This document shows positions 1 to 8,830 of a stretch of DNA of 64,000 bases, one piece after another. The notes beneath the pieces were generated by a model. It worked only from the letters and a program-made list of their open reading frames with translations. It did no database searches and had not been told where the DNA came from. The position numbers and the translations under genes were made by a program. This DNA comes from an uncultured Desulfobulbaceae bacterium (GTDB taxonomy: Bacteria > Desulfobacterota > Desulfobulbia > Desulfobulbales > Desulfocapsaceae): positions 1 through 64,000 of the forward strand of contig CAISPV010000060.1 in assembly GCA_903887485.1 (NCBI GenBank). Reading direction: 5' to 3'. How positions within the stretch are numbered: the stretch's first letter is position 1; the number at the start of each line of letters is the position of its first letter.

Positions 1-6
1 ATCCCC

Positions 7-167
7 ACCCTGCCGTGTCAGCAGAATATTTAAACCTATGAAATAGGTGGGTATAACTCATAGCCTCGTCGGGAAGTTTGCTAAACAAACTTCCTTTAGA
101 AAACCGTAGAGATACCCTTTTTATGAGAGTTGGCTCAACATTCTGAAGATCACCAACAGGGCAGGGA
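7..167 (-). ncRNA. ssrS: 6S RNA candidate (SsrS), downstream of zapA
   Basis: 6S RNA binds the housekeeping RNA polymerase holoenzyme by mimicking an open promoter. On the minus strand the ends pair: bases 156-166 with 8-18, 10 of 11 positions, closing a long rod. A second helix pairs GGGTAT with ATACCC around the central region, and a terminal hairpin has perfect 9-bp arms (GGAAGTTTG/CAAACTTCC, plus bases 72-94). It lies about 140 bases downstream of zapA on the same strand, the arrangement known from many proteobacteria. The exact ends are estimated, and a covariance-model search was not possible. Confidence 0.75.
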
Positions 168-305
168 AAACAGATTGCACAATAAATCCCAAACAAATTT
201 CAAGCAAACACGTCAATTGCATATCGCACCCAAAACAAAAGCGACAACATGAAGAGACAACCATCTGAAACAACTATAACAAAAATTCAAGCAAACAAAA
301 GAGAA

Positions 306-614
306 TTATCTCCGACCCTCTCCTTTTTCCAGAGAAAGCCCTGAATCAATTTTCCTTGTCAGACTGACAATCCTCTGTTCAGTGTCTGCTTTATAGCGAT
401 CAAAATTAGATTTTAACTCAAAATACCTGGAGGCAATATTCAAACTCACCAATACTGCCACCTTGCTCACCGGTATTGATCCCGAGGCACCAGACATATT
501 TTCCTTAACCAACCCTTGTACGAGATCAAGGATATCTGCCACCTCATCCTCTGGAGCCCCAGTATAGAAGGTATATTCCTGGCCGAGAAGTTCAAACCGA
601 ACAAGTCTTTCCAA
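306..614 (-). CDS. zapA: Cell division protein ZapA
   Basis: ZapA is a small cytoplasmic protein that binds FtsZ filaments and promotes Z-ring assembly. The 102 residues match the family in length and layout: an N-terminal beta region with the typical LVRFELLGQEY start, then a long C-terminal helix suited to coiled-coil dimerisation. The start is TTG at 614, supported by a GGAGAG ribosome binding site about six bases upstream; no ATG fits as well. The ZapB-like gene lies upstream and 6S RNA downstream, and together they probably form one transcription unit. Confidence 0.88.
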   Translation of the reverse strand: MERLVRFELLGQEYTFYTGAPEDEVADILDLVQGLVKENMSGASGSIPVSKVAVLVSLNIASRYFELKSNFDRYKADTEQRIVSLTRKIDSGLSLEKGEGRR

Positions 615-697
615 GTCAACTCTCCACGACTCTGACGGATCTGCACAATATCCCTCTCAAAAGACAAGCCTCAAGAAAAATCTGTCCAAAAACCACC

Positions 698-997
698 TTA
701 AAAAAGACTTCCCTGCACGGCGCCATCCGAATTACGGTTGGTTGCGCCGGCACTGCTGTTCTCGCTCTCGCCTGCTTCCCATTCTTCAATACGTTCCAGA
801 AGCCCAGACACCCTGTTGCCGATCTCTCCTCGCTCATCCTTGAGATCAGCCAACTCCTCCTGCAAGGTGGCAATCGCAGCCTCCCGCTGCAACAAAAGCT
901 CATCAACTTTCTTTTTATCTGCCTGCAAGGCATTAAATCTTTCCAATAGCTTAGCAACAAAATCCTCTAGACGCCCTAACTCGCTATCCTGCATCAT
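698..997 (-). CDS. ZapB-like coiled-coil cell division protein
   Basis: This 99-residue protein is almost entirely predicted coiled coil, with heptads such as LERFNALQADKKKVDELLLQ, and it has a low-complexity polar tail. Size, coiled coil and position directly upstream of zapA fit the ZapB-like proteins that bridge ZapA rings. ATG at 997 is chosen because AGGAGTAAAGG precedes it; ATG 994 is also possible. Longer upstream in-frame extensions read into AT-rich spacer and look unreal. Assignment rests on context more than on sequence identity. Confidence 0.72.
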   Translation of the reverse strand: MMQDSELGRLEDFVAKLLERFNALQADKKKVDELLLQREAAIATLQEELADLKDERGEIGNRVSGLLERIEEWEAGESENSSAGATNRNSDGAVQGSLF

Positions 998-1219
998 ATC
1001 CTTTACTCCTGTAATTATTATAATAAATACAAAACACTTTTTACACATCAACAAACAATCTAAATATACCCACGGCCTGTATTCTCCGCAAGCATTAAGC
1101 TATTTTCACAAAATAATATCCTCAGCAGAATAAAAACAGCAGTCGCTTTTTATCAATTTCTGGAACGAGCGATACTGGAGCAGTGCGAACAAGGCCCCCA
1201 ACTCCCCACCATCCTTACT

Positions 1220-1705
1220 TCATCCCCTTGAATAGCTCCAACTCAGGGGCCGACCATCGCGATAAGGCATATACCCATGAAATGGAAAGATATTATCATC
1301 AAAAACCATATCCAGAAAATACTTATCCCCCTCCCACATCGGCAACAGATGCAACTCATCCAATCGGCACCACCGCAGATCACCTTCTTCATTGGAGGTC
1401 TTGGGTGTGCCGCTAAAGCGATCTATCCGATAGATAAAACCAAACCAATCCTCTCCGCCGCGACCGAAACCGGCCCAATTCACCGTTCCTCGCAACGTAG
1501 CCTCCTCACACAACAGGCCCGACTCTTCATAAACCTCCCGACTGAGACACGAAAAAATATCCTCCTGCCGTTTCATCTTGCCTCCAAGACCATTATATTT
1601 CCCCAGATGCTGATCAGTGGCTCGCTTGTTCCTGTGAACAAGTAAGGTTTGCTGACCATCTAGAGAAAGAATAAAACCAAGTGTTGCCAATATTGGAGTG
1701 TACAT
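1220..1705 (-). CDS. Nudix hydrolase (MutT/8-oxo-dGTPase-like)
   Basis: Nudix enzymes hydrolyse nucleoside diphosphates linked to other groups. The 161 residues contain a complete Nudix box: GGKMKRQE, then seven residues, then REVYEESGL, matching GX5EX7REUXEEXGU with all metal-binding glutamates present. The N-terminus (LGFILSLDGQQTLLVHRNKR) is the usual first strand. Length and the H(R)NK segment resemble MutT/YtkD-type sanitising enzymes, but the substrate cannot be read from sequence. It is divergent from the transglycosylase gene at 1773. Confidence 0.88.
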   Translation of the reverse strand: MYTPILATLGFILSLDGQQTLLVHRNKRATDQHLGKYNGLGGKMKRQEDIFSCLSREVYEESGLLCEEATLRGTVNWAGFGRGGEDWFGFIYRIDRFSGTPKTSNEEGDLRWCRLDELHLLPMWEGDKYFLDMVFDDNIFPFHGYMPYRDGRPLSWSYSRG

Positions 1706-1772
1706 CAGGCCTTCCTTATGATTAAATAAAGGGTATCGTTCTTTTCAACTTTTAACTTTTAACTTTTGCAAC

Positions 1773-3011
1773 ATGAAACCCGCAAACTCAGAGACTTTTA
1801 CCCTCATCCACCAATCCAGCGCCCATAGGTTGCTGACGTCCTTCCTTGTTGCCACTATGGCATTCCTTTGTCTTTTAGGCAACACTTCCGATCTTGGCGC
1901 GACGGTCAGCAATAAAAATTTCCCTACATTTCCGGCCATTCAGACCAATGTCGCTTTCTGGGAAAAAATCTACACCACATACTCTACCAGCGAAGCCGTC
2001 ATCCACGACAAGTACGACTTGACAAAAATCTATGGAGTAATCCCCATTGTTGATTATCTCCAGCCCGGCGCCAGGCAGCTCAATGAACCCCTGCTCGAAA
2101 CAGCTAAACAGAAATACAGCACCATTCTGACCCACCTTGCCCAGGGGAATCCCCCCATCACCAAAGAAGAACATCGAATCGCCGCCATGTATCAAGGTGC
2201 CCGCAAGTCACAACTGCAAAAGGCCAGCGAATCCATCCGTGTCCAGATTGGCCAGAAAGAACAATTCAGGGAAGGAGTTGTGCGTTCGGGAGCGTATCTC
2301 CATGAGATCAAACGAATACTCCGCTCATATGACCTCCCGGAAGAACTCGCCTACCTGCCTCATGTTGAATCTTCCTTTAATCCCGACGCCTACAGCAAGG
2401 CGGGGGCCTCCGGCCTTTGGCAGTTCACCAGGTCAACAGGAAAACAGTATCTGCGCATCGACCATACCATTGATGAACGCCAGGATCCATTGAGGGCAAC
2501 TCACGCAGCCGCAAAATTCCTGAAAAGAAATCACTCTGTTCTTGGCAGTTGGCCCTTGGCCCTTACTGCCTACAATTGTGGAACATCAGGAATGTGCCGG
2601 GCAAAAAAAGACAAAGGCTCTTATGAAAAGATCTTTCTGGAATATGAGGAGGGACATTTCAAATTTGCCTCACGCAACTATTATCCAGAATTTCTTGCCG
2701 CCATCCGGGCCGCGCAAAAGCTTGAGCAGAATCCATCTTCGCGCTCCCTCCAATCTGCACCATTAACGACTGTCCGGCTTACCAGCCGGGCATCCATAGA
2801 TGACATCAGTCGCCATTTCAAAGTCGACATCAACACCATCAAGACGCTCAACCCTGCTATCAAACCATCGATTTTTCAAGAGAAGAAACAACTTCCCCAA
2901 GGATATGAGCTAAAGCTTCCCGCTACCGTAAACCAAAAAAAACAATCAGTTACGACACAATCCAAACTCGAATTTCTGAAAAATAGCCCCCAGGCCGTTG
3001 TTCAAAAATAA
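1773..3011 (+). CDS. MltD-like lytic transglycosylase
   Basis: Probable murein lytic transglycosylase acting on peptidoglycan in the periplasm. The 412-residue protein has an N-terminal hydrophobic signal segment (about residues 20-45) and a central SLT domain. LPHVESSFNPDAYSKAG contains the catalytic Glu, and SGLWQF and ALTAYNCG are further SLT motifs. The C-terminal ~60 residues (IDDISRHFKVDINTIKTLNP) resemble a LysM cell-wall binding module. This order matches MltD, which is usually a lipoprotein; no lipobox is clear here. No strong ribosome binding site precedes ATG 1773, so ATG 1857 within the signal region is a possible alternative start. Confidence 0.88.
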   Translation: MKPANSETFTLIHQSSAHRLLTSFLVATMAFLCLLGNTSDLGATVSNKNFPTFPAIQTNVAFWEKIYTTYSTSEAVIHDKYDLTKIYGVIPIVDYLQPGARQLNEPLLETAKQKYSTILTHLAQGNPPITKEEHRIAAMYQGARKSQLQKASESIRVQIGQKEQFREGVVRSGAYLHEIKRILRSYDLPEELAYLPHVESSFNPDAYSKAGASGLWQFTRSTGKQYLRIDHTIDERQDPLRATHAAAKFLKRNHSVLGSWPLALTAYNCGTSGMCRAKKDKGSYEKIFLEYEEGHFKFASRNYYPEFLAAIRAAQKLEQNPSSRSLQSAPLTTVRLTSRASIDDISRHFKVDINTIKTLNPAIKPSIFQEKKQLPQGYELKLPATVNQKKQSVTTQSKLEFLKNSPQAVVQK

Positions 3012-3127
3012 CGGTAACAGGATAACACCATAAACAGCATAAGAAACCGTAACGAAACAGATAAAGATATAATGGTTATTCCCTAACAGCCTTAAATCTC
3101 TGTTTACTTCAACCCAAGGAACCATCC

Positions 3128-3493
3128 ATGGACATCTCTAAACGAATTGCTGAAATGAAAAAACAACCTGGCTTCCAGGACAATGTAGGGATGGTCCTCA
3201 TCCACAACGGTGTGGTGCGCAACTGGTCGAGGAAGGACAAAAGCAAGGTCAAGGCGCTGGAAGTCACCCCTGATCTTAGCAAGATAGAGACCATCCGCCA
3301 GGAATTCCTCAAACGAGATGGTATTTTTGATATCGTTATCGAGGCCAAAAGCGGGGAGTTCCAGCCAGGCGAAGACCTGCTCTTTATCATCGTTGCCGGT
3401 GATATCCGCGAGAACATCAAGCCCGTTCTGGCGGAACTTCTTGATCGGGTCAAGGCCGAGGCTATCGCCAAACGAGAAATCATCCTCAACTAA
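3128..3493 (+). CDS. MoaE-family molybdopterin synthase large subunit-like protein
   Basis: MoaE with MoaD inserts sulfur into precursor Z to make molybdopterin. This 121-residue protein matches a short MoaE-like family seen in deltaproteobacteria: VGMVLIHNGVVRNWSRKD, a middle strand pair, and GEDLLFIIVAGDIRENIKPVL, which corresponds to the MoaE core helix. It is shorter than E. coli MoaE (about 150 residues), so full catalytic activity is not certain. AAGGAACC precedes ATG 3128. No moaD is adjacent; mobBA lies 10 kb away. Confidence 0.78.
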   Translation: MDISKRIAEMKKQPGFQDNVGMVLIHNGVVRNWSRKDKSKVKALEVTPDLSKIETIRQEFLKRDGIFDIVIEAKSGEFQPGEDLLFIIVAGDIRENIKPVLAELLDRVKAEAIAKREIILN

Positions 3494-3603
3494 AGGATTC
3501 AGACAATCTCACCCACAGGATCAACGTGCTGAGCACCGAACATTTTGTCTAAAAATTCAAAAAGGTAAAAACATTGCCGTACGTTGTCACCGAGCTTTCA
3601 CGA

Positions 3604-3690
3604 ATGATCGCCAATGACAGCTCGACCATGAAAGGCGATCGAGAAAAATGCATTGAAGTCGGCATGAATGATTGATCACCTTCAAGATCC
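3604..3690 (+). pseudogene. Relic of a response-regulator receiver domain
   Basis: Starting at 3604 the plus strand reads [20 protein letters not shown] followed by MND and a stop. This is the alpha4-alpha5 end of a receiver domain, where intact proteins read [26 protein letters not shown]. Loss of one base in the Tyr codon at 3673-3674 gives the TGA stop; the next frame continues ITFKILKN. No phosphorylatable Asp or other receiver parts lie upstream, so only a fragment of about 30 codons survives between moaE and brkB. The match rests on pattern recognition only. Confidence 0.6.
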
Positions 3691-3730
3691 TTAAGAACGG
3701 CTCTACAAGAACGCTTGACCAAGAGATGGA

Positions 3731-5110
3731 ATGACTCACACCCCAAGTAAACCGTCCATAACCAGCCGCATACTGACCTGGGCAAACCAAAGCGCCGCTC
3801 CTGCAGGTGCGAAACAGGCACTCCACACCTTTACCCGGTTACTCCTGATCACAGCCAGAGAATTTCGCAAGAACGAACTTTCACTGCGCGCCAGCGCCCT
3901 TACCTACATCACCCTCCTCTCTCTGGTGCCCTTACTGGCCATGAGCACAGCGCTGGTCAAAGGATTTGGCGGCGACAATCACCTCCGTCAGGTTGTGTAC
4001 GGCTACATCGACACCCTTGAGCACAACTCAACCCCCACCGCACCTGCACCCTCTCAGCTTGATACCACACCTGCGGCAGAACCCGGCGACACAGATGAAA
4101 CAACCGCGACTCTGACCGTGCATCTCCGTTCAGCTGCGGACAAGCTTTTCAACTATGTTGACAAGACCGACTTTACCACCTTGGGATCCATCGGGGTCCT
4201 TGTTATGCTCATCACGATCATCATGGTATTTGATACCATTGAAAAGGCCATGAACGCAATCTGGCAAGTGCACTTCGGCCGCTCGGCACTGCGCAAGGTC
4301 ACGGACTATCTGGCCTTGCTGATCCTGATGCCGGTTACCATCAATATTGGCTTTGCAGCCACCACTATTCTCAAAAGCCCGACATTACTAGGCAAAATCG
4401 AACCGTTCCTGCCAGTGATCTGGCTGCAAACCAGCTTTCTTCTCTTGCTGCCAATCCTGTTTATTACCCTTGCCTTATCGATCACTTACATGGCCTTTCC
4501 CAATACCAGGGTCCACCCAATCCCCGCCTTGATTGGCGCGATCTTTGCCGGGTCCCTCTGGTTTATCACCCAGAATATCTTTATCAGCCTGCAGATTGGA
4601 GTCTCAAACTACAACGCCATCTATGGTTCCTTTGCCACACTTCCCCTGTTTCTGGTCTGGTTATACCTTGGTTGGATTTTTATTCTGAGCGGCGCCCAGG
4701 TCGCCTTCGCCTGCCAGACGCATCACAACTATCAACTCCTTCCTGAACCACCAACGCCTGCCCAACAACTCAGTGCCGCCTTTGATATAGTCCATCAGGT
4801 CTTTCTCTCTTTTGACAGACAGCAGACACTGACGATCAAAATGCTCCCCGACCTCTGCCCTGGGCATCCCCCCTCTCTTATCTCCTCAACCATTGAGCAG
4901 CTGCTTGCCGCTGGCATCATCCATATCGAGGATAAAGAACAGCACCTGTTTCCCACCCTGCCAGCCGCAAAACTCAGTCAAGGCACTCTCGTCAAGGCCA
5001 TTCTGGGCAGAGAAACTCCCGACACCGAAGGTGGCAGGCAAAGCCGAAACGCCATAGAGGCGGCCAGTCAAGCGCTTCCTCTGAGCTTCCAGGAAAATCA
5101 AAAGAGTTAG
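3731..5110 (+). CDS. YihY/BrkB family inner-membrane protein
   Basis: The 459-residue protein has six or so membrane segments and family landmarks: NELSLRASALTYITLLSLVPLLAM near the N-terminus, and FATLPLFLVWLYLGWIFILSGAQVAF. Family members were once called ribonuclease BN, a name now assigned to a different protein; their function is unsettled. A hydrophilic insert rich in Thr/Pro (about residues 95-140) separates the first two membrane helices. The C-terminal 120 residues form a cytoplasmic, winged-helix-like tail (PSLISSTIEQLLAAGIIHIE), as in longer members. Confidence 0.88.
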   Translation: MTHTPSKPSITSRILTWANQSAAPAGAKQALHTFTRLLLITAREFRKNELSLRASALTYITLLSLVPLLAMSTALVKGFGGDNHLRQVVYGYIDTLEHNSTPTAPAPSQLDTTPAAEPGDTDETTATLTVHLRSAADKLFNYVDKTDFTTLGSIGVLVMLITIIMVFDTIEKAMNAIWQVHFGRSALRKVTDYLALLILMPVTINIGFAATTILKSPTLLGKIEPFLPVIWLQTSFLLLLPILFITLALSITYMAFPNTRVHPIPALIGAIFAGSLWFITQNIFISLQIGVSNYNAIYGSFATLPLFLVWLYLGWIFILSGAQVAFACQTHHNYQLLPEPPTPAQQLSAAFDIVHQVFLSFDRQQTLTIKMLPDLCPGHPPSLISSTIEQLLAAGIIHIEDKEQHLFPTLPAAKLSQGTLVKAILGRETPDTEGGRQSRNAIEAASQALPLSFQENQKS

Positions 5111-5237
5111 TACCCATCTCGAAAAATATGGTATACGTTAACAGCCACTGTCCAGATGAGTAGAATTACCGGGACGACTGAACACATTTCAGCGTCACCT
5201 CATCTCCATCATCAACATATACCAAGAGGAAAAACAG

Positions 5238-5558
5238 ATGAAAAAGATTCTTTTATCCGCTCTTGTAACCGCCACATTCGCCAGCTTGATGATTTCCGGA
5301 TGCAAAAATGAAGAACCTAAACAACCACCGGCAAAAGAGACAACAAACCAGGCCATTCAGGCCGCTGCCAACAAAGCCCATGCGGTTATTGACAAAACCG
5401 CAACCGCCTCACAGACCTTAACCGAAAGGGCGAATGAAATAAAAGATGCCGCCCGCAAGGCAGCAACCGACATGAGCGCCACTATCCAGAAAAGCAGTCC
5501 GCAGATCACAGAAAAAACAACTGAACCTCGGCCCGCACCCGCTGAAACCCACAAATAA
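5238..5558 (+). CDS. Small lipoprotein, unknown function
   Basis: A 106-residue protein with a classical lipoprotein signal peptide: MKK, a hydrophobic stretch, then a lipobox LMISGC with Cys at about residue 22. The mature part is Ala/Lys/Thr-rich, helical and apolipophorin-like (DKTATASQTLTERANEIKDAARKAA), so it is likely an extended amphipathic helix at the envelope. AGAGGAAAAACAG precedes the ATG. No family is recognised. Confidence 0.8.
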   Translation: MKKILLSALVTATFASLMISGCKNEEPKQPPAKETTNQAIQAAANKAHAVIDKTATASQTLTERANEIKDAARKAATDMSATIQKSSPQITEKTTEPRPAPAETHK

Positions 5559-5617
5559 CAGCTCAGTCAACTCTGACCTCCACAGAATAACCGACCAGGA
5601 TTCATCAGGAATACCCC

Positions 5618-6130
5618 ATGACCAACAATGATACTCTCCGCAGGATCCGCTACGCACTCGACCTGCCCGACACAACAATCGTTGAGATATGCAAACTCGG
5701 CGGACACAATCTGGAAAAGTCATCCATCACTGCCTTGCTGAAAAAGGAAGAGGAAGAAGGCTACCTTGCATGCAGTGATCTGGTCATGGGTTCCTTTCTC
5801 GATGGTTTCATTATCCACAAAAGAGGCCCTAAAGAAAACAAAGCCGAACAAGCGGATGCAGCATCGCCCATCACCAACAATATCATCCTCAAAAAACTAC
5901 GCATTGCCCTGGAACTGAAAGAAGATGCCCTGCTGGAAATCCTGGAGCTGGCCCATGCCGGTATCACCAAGGCCAAGCTCAGCGCCTTGTTTCGAAAAGA
6001 AGGCCATAAAAATTACAAGGAATGCGGCAATCAGTTTCTCAGGAGCTTCCTGAAAGGACTCACTATTCGTTTCAGAGATCAGCGAGATCAAAGAGATGAC
6101 TCCCGCCCTGTGAGGCAAGAACAGTCATGA
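5618..6130 (+). CDS. DUF1456 family protein (YehS-like)
   Basis: This 170-residue protein consists of two copies of the DUF1456 helical repeat, roughly residues 1-67 (NNDTLRRIRYALDLPDTTIVEI) and 87-152 (NNIILKKLRIALELKEDALLEI). Each copy ends in an LxxF(L/I)xGLxI-like motif. The family is widespread and its function is unknown. The stop overlaps the start of the downstream pseudouridine synthase by four bases (ATGA), so the two are translationally coupled. Confidence 0.88.
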   Translation: MTNNDTLRRIRYALDLPDTTIVEICKLGGHNLEKSSITALLKKEEEEGYLACSDLVMGSFLDGFIIHKRGPKENKAEQADAASPITNNIILKKLRIALELKEDALLEILELAHAGITKAKLSALFRKEGHKNYKECGNQFLRSFLKGLTIRFRDQRDQRDDSRPVRQEQS

Positions 6131-6993
6131 GAAACCTCCTGACCAAAAACAAATCAGACATCCTGACCTTTCTCACGGATGCCGGCTACTCAAAGACCAA
6201 GGCCAAACAACTGATCAAGCATGGGGCGGTGACCATTGGTGACAAAGAGGCGACACGACCAGACCAGCTCTTGTTGCCGGGAGAATTGGTGAGCGTTCGT
6301 TCAGAACAGGAAATGCGCGAGCAGGCCAGAGAGTGCCCAGGACTCACCATACTTTACGAAGACGAAGACATCATTGTCATCGACAAGCCTTCGGGATTGT
6401 TGACTATTGCCACTGAAAATGAAAAAAGGAAGACCGCCTTTTACCTGCTCAGCAGCTATCTCAAGGAACGGTCAAAATCGCCGCAAGCGCGGATCTTCAT
6501 CGTCCACCGTCTCGATCAGGGGACCTCAGGACTGCTGGTTTTTGCCAAAAACGAGGCAGCAAAACAGGTCCTCCAGGATCAATGGGATCATGCCGACAAG
6601 AGATACTCCGCCATCGTGGAAGGGGTTCCCAGAGAGAGAGAAGGACAGATTACAAGCATGCTCGCCGAGTCAAAGGCCCTACGGGTCTATACCGTCAGGG
6701 ATAATAGCGAAGAGGGGAAGGAGGCCACAACCAACTACAAGGTAGTCAAAGGAAATGACACCTATACCTTGCTCGATATCACCCTGGTCACCGGACGCAA
6801 GAACCAGATTCGCGTCCACATGACCGACCTTGGCCACCCCATTGCCGGCGACAAAAAATATGGCGCCAAGACCAATCCTCTGCGCCGGTTGGCCCTGCAC
6901 GCATATTACCTCTCCTTTCCTCATCCGACCATCCCCGAGAAACGGATGGAATTCGAAATCAAGATACCAGGGAAATTTTACATACTTTTTTGA
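6127..6993 (+). CDS. RluA-family pseudouridine synthase
   Basis: Converts uridines in rRNA or tRNA to pseudouridine. The 288-residue protein has an N-terminal S4-like RNA-binding domain (about residues 5-65; SKTKAKQLIKHGAVTIGDKE) followed by the RluA catalytic domain. The catalytic Asp lies in FIVHRLDQGTSGLLVFAKN, and IIVIDKPSG and GRKNQIRVHM are the other signature motifs. Which RNA position it modifies cannot be told. It shares four bases with the DUF1456 gene and converges with amrS. Confidence 0.92.
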   Translation: MRNLLTKNKSDILTFLTDAGYSKTKAKQLIKHGAVTIGDKEATRPDQLLLPGELVSVRSEQEMREQARECPGLTILYEDEDIIVIDKPSGLLTIATENEKRKTAFYLLSSYLKERSKSPQARIFIVHRLDQGTSGLLVFAKNEAAKQVLQDQWDHADKRYSAIVEGVPREREGQITSMLAESKALRVYTVRDNSEEGKEATTNYKVVKGNDTYTLLDITLVTGRKNQIRVHMTDLGHPIAGDKKYGAKTNPLRRLALHAYYLSFPHPTIPEKRMEFEIKIPGKFYILF

Positions 6994-7015
6994 ACAACCT
7001 CTTCGTTCTTCTCTT

Positions 7016-8029
7016 TTATCGCCAAACCCCGGCAATCTGTTCCCCGCACTGCGGACAGCAGCCACCAACAACCCTGTTTTCCTCGATACAGAACCCCAGA
7101 CGGCTGACCAGCCGGGCCTGACACGACGGACACGCGGTATTTTCTCCCCCTGAGCCAGGGACATTGCCTTCATAAACATACCTCAGTCCAGCCGCAAGTC
7201 CAATCTCCCTGGCCTTCTGCAGAGACGCCGCCGACGTGGCCGGCCTGTCGGTCAATTTATAGGTGGGATAAAACGCGGTCACATGCCAGGGCAAGGACGG
7301 ATCAACAGAGAGTATAAATTCAGCAATTTTAGCCAGTTCCGCATCACTATCATTGAGTCCGGGAATGACCAGGGTGGTAATCTCCACCCACACCCCCAGC
7401 TCATGCATGAGCCGCACCGTATCCAGCACCGGTTGCAGACGAGCCCCGCATATTTTCCGGTAAAAATCATCGCTGAAGGATTTAATATCGATATTAATGG
7501 CATCCAAAACCGGCGCCAGTTTCCGGGTTGTCTTTTCTGTCATATAGCCGTTGGAGACAAAGATATTCTTCAACCCCCGGGCACGGGCCAGCACACTGCA
7601 ATCATAGGCAAACTCGAAAAAAATCGTTGGTTCCACATAGGTATAGCTGATCGATTGACAGCCGTTACGCAAAGCGCTGGCCACCACGTATTCCGGTGAT
7701 CGCAGGATACCGGGGACCGCGTCAGCGGCAAAGGGGCCCGGCTGGGAGATGGAAAAATTCTGACAATGACGGCAATGGAAATTACAGCCAACCGTGGAGA
7801 TGGAATAGGACTGGCTTCCAGGCAGCACATGAAACAGCGGCTTCTTCTCCACTGGATCCACATTCTCCGCCACTAACCACCCATAGACCAGACTGTACAG
7901 CACTCCCTTTCTGTTCTCACGCACCCCGCAGATTCCCCGATGTCCATCCTTGATCCGGCAATGATGGGCGCAAAGTTCACAGATCACCTCACCACTATCG
8001 CCCTTACTGTATAATTGTGCCTCATGCAT
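7016..8029 (-). CDS. amrS: AmrS: AmmeMemoRadiSam system radical SAM enzyme
   Basis: The 337 residues match the AmrS family, formerly annotated as a PFL-activating-like enzyme. An N-terminal Cys-rich segment (CELCAHHCRIKDGHRGICGV) is followed by the radical SAM cluster motif CNFHCRHC at residues 82-89, then SVLARARGLKNIFVSNGY and a C-terminal CPSC/CPQC zinc-type pair. The partner families AMMECR1 and Memo that give the system its name are not in this window. It is third in an apparent operon gdhA-bpt-amrS, 22 bases after bpt. The physiological reaction remains unclear. Confidence 0.88.
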   Translation of the reverse strand: MHEAQLYSKGDSGEVICELCAHHCRIKDGHRGICGVRENRKGVLYSLVYGWLVAENVDPVEKKPLFHVLPGSQSYSISTVGCNFHCRHCQNFSISQPGPFAADAVPGILRSPEYVVASALRNGCQSISYTYVEPTIFFEFAYDCSVLARARGLKNIFVSNGYMTEKTTRKLAPVLDAINIDIKSFSDDFYRKICGARLQPVLDTVRLMHELGVWVEITTLVIPGLNDSDAELAKIAEFILSVDPSLPWHVTAFYPTYKLTDRPATSAASLQKAREIGLAAGLRYVYEGNVPGSGGENTACPSCQARLVSRLGFCIEENRVVGGCCPQCGEQIAGVWR

Positions 8030-8051
8030 CAGAAGACCCTCCCAGCTTAGG

Positions 8052-8819
8052 TTAATCCTTCACCACCTGTTGCCAGCTGCCATCATGATACAGATAGTGG
8101 GGAGTAAAGCGGCTTTTATAGTTCATGGCCGCCACGGACTGAATATAATAACCAAGATACAGATAACTGATTTGCTGGTTGAGACAGATTTCCGCCAGGG
8201 TCAGGATATTAAAGGTACCCAGACTCCGCCCGCCCTGATCCGGATCAAAATAAAAATAGACGGCATTCATCCAGTTGGCGCCCACATCGACAATAGCGGA
8301 ACCGACCAGCCTGCCCGCCAAGCGATACCGGATCTCCATGCACGTTACAAGAGAGGTCAGGAAAAAACCGGAATAATAACTCTCGGCCTGATTGTTCTTG
8401 TGCGGATAGCGACTGGACAGAAATTTCTGACACAGGGCCAGATTTTCCGGACTCAACTGCACCGGCCCGAACTCGATCTCCAGATCCTGGTTCTTTTTCA
8501 TCACCCGCCGCTGATTGCGATTGAACCGGAGCTCCTCTGGATGCAGACGGATAGGGACACAGGCGGAGCAGGCAGGACAGCGCATGGCGTATAGACAATT
8601 GCCGTTGCGGCGATAGCCGGAGGCCAGGAACAACTCCATGATCCGCTCGGGAATCGGGGCAAACAGGGCCTGATAAAAAACCGCGGTATGGGGAAGATGA
8701 TAAGGACACTCCACCGCCATCTCGACAAAATACTCATCCAAACGGGGTCGCAGTTCCGCAAATTCGACAGCACACTGTTGATCGTAATGAGTCATAGAAA
8801 TCATAAGCCAGAAGGCCAT
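8052..8819 (-). CDS. bpt: Aspartate/glutamate leucyltransferase (Bpt)
   Basis: Transfers leucine from Leu-tRNA to N-terminal Asp or Glu, creating a primary N-degron for ClpS/ClpAP. The 255 residues include the family signatures YRRNGNCLYAMRCPACSACV near residue 70 (conserved Cys residues), PIRL, FNRNQRRVMKKN, and the acetyltransferase-like C-terminal half with GRLVGSAIVDV and YLYLGYYIQSVAAMNYK. AAGG five bases before ATG 8819 supports the start. It lies 11 bases downstream of gdhA. Confidence 0.9.
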   Translation of the reverse strand: MAFWLMISMTHYDQQCAVEFAELRPRLDEYFVEMAVECPYHLPHTAVFYQALFAPIPERIMELFLASGYRRNGNCLYAMRCPACSACVPIRLHPEELRFNRNQRRVMKKNQDLEIEFGPVQLSPENLALCQKFLSSRYPHKNNQAESYYSGFFLTSLVTCMEIRYRLAGRLVGSAIVDVGANWMNAVYFYFDPDQGGRSLGTFNILTLAEICLNQQISYLYLGYYIQSVAAMNYKSRFTPHYLYHDGSWQQVVKD

Positions 8820-8830
8820 TCGAACCTTCC

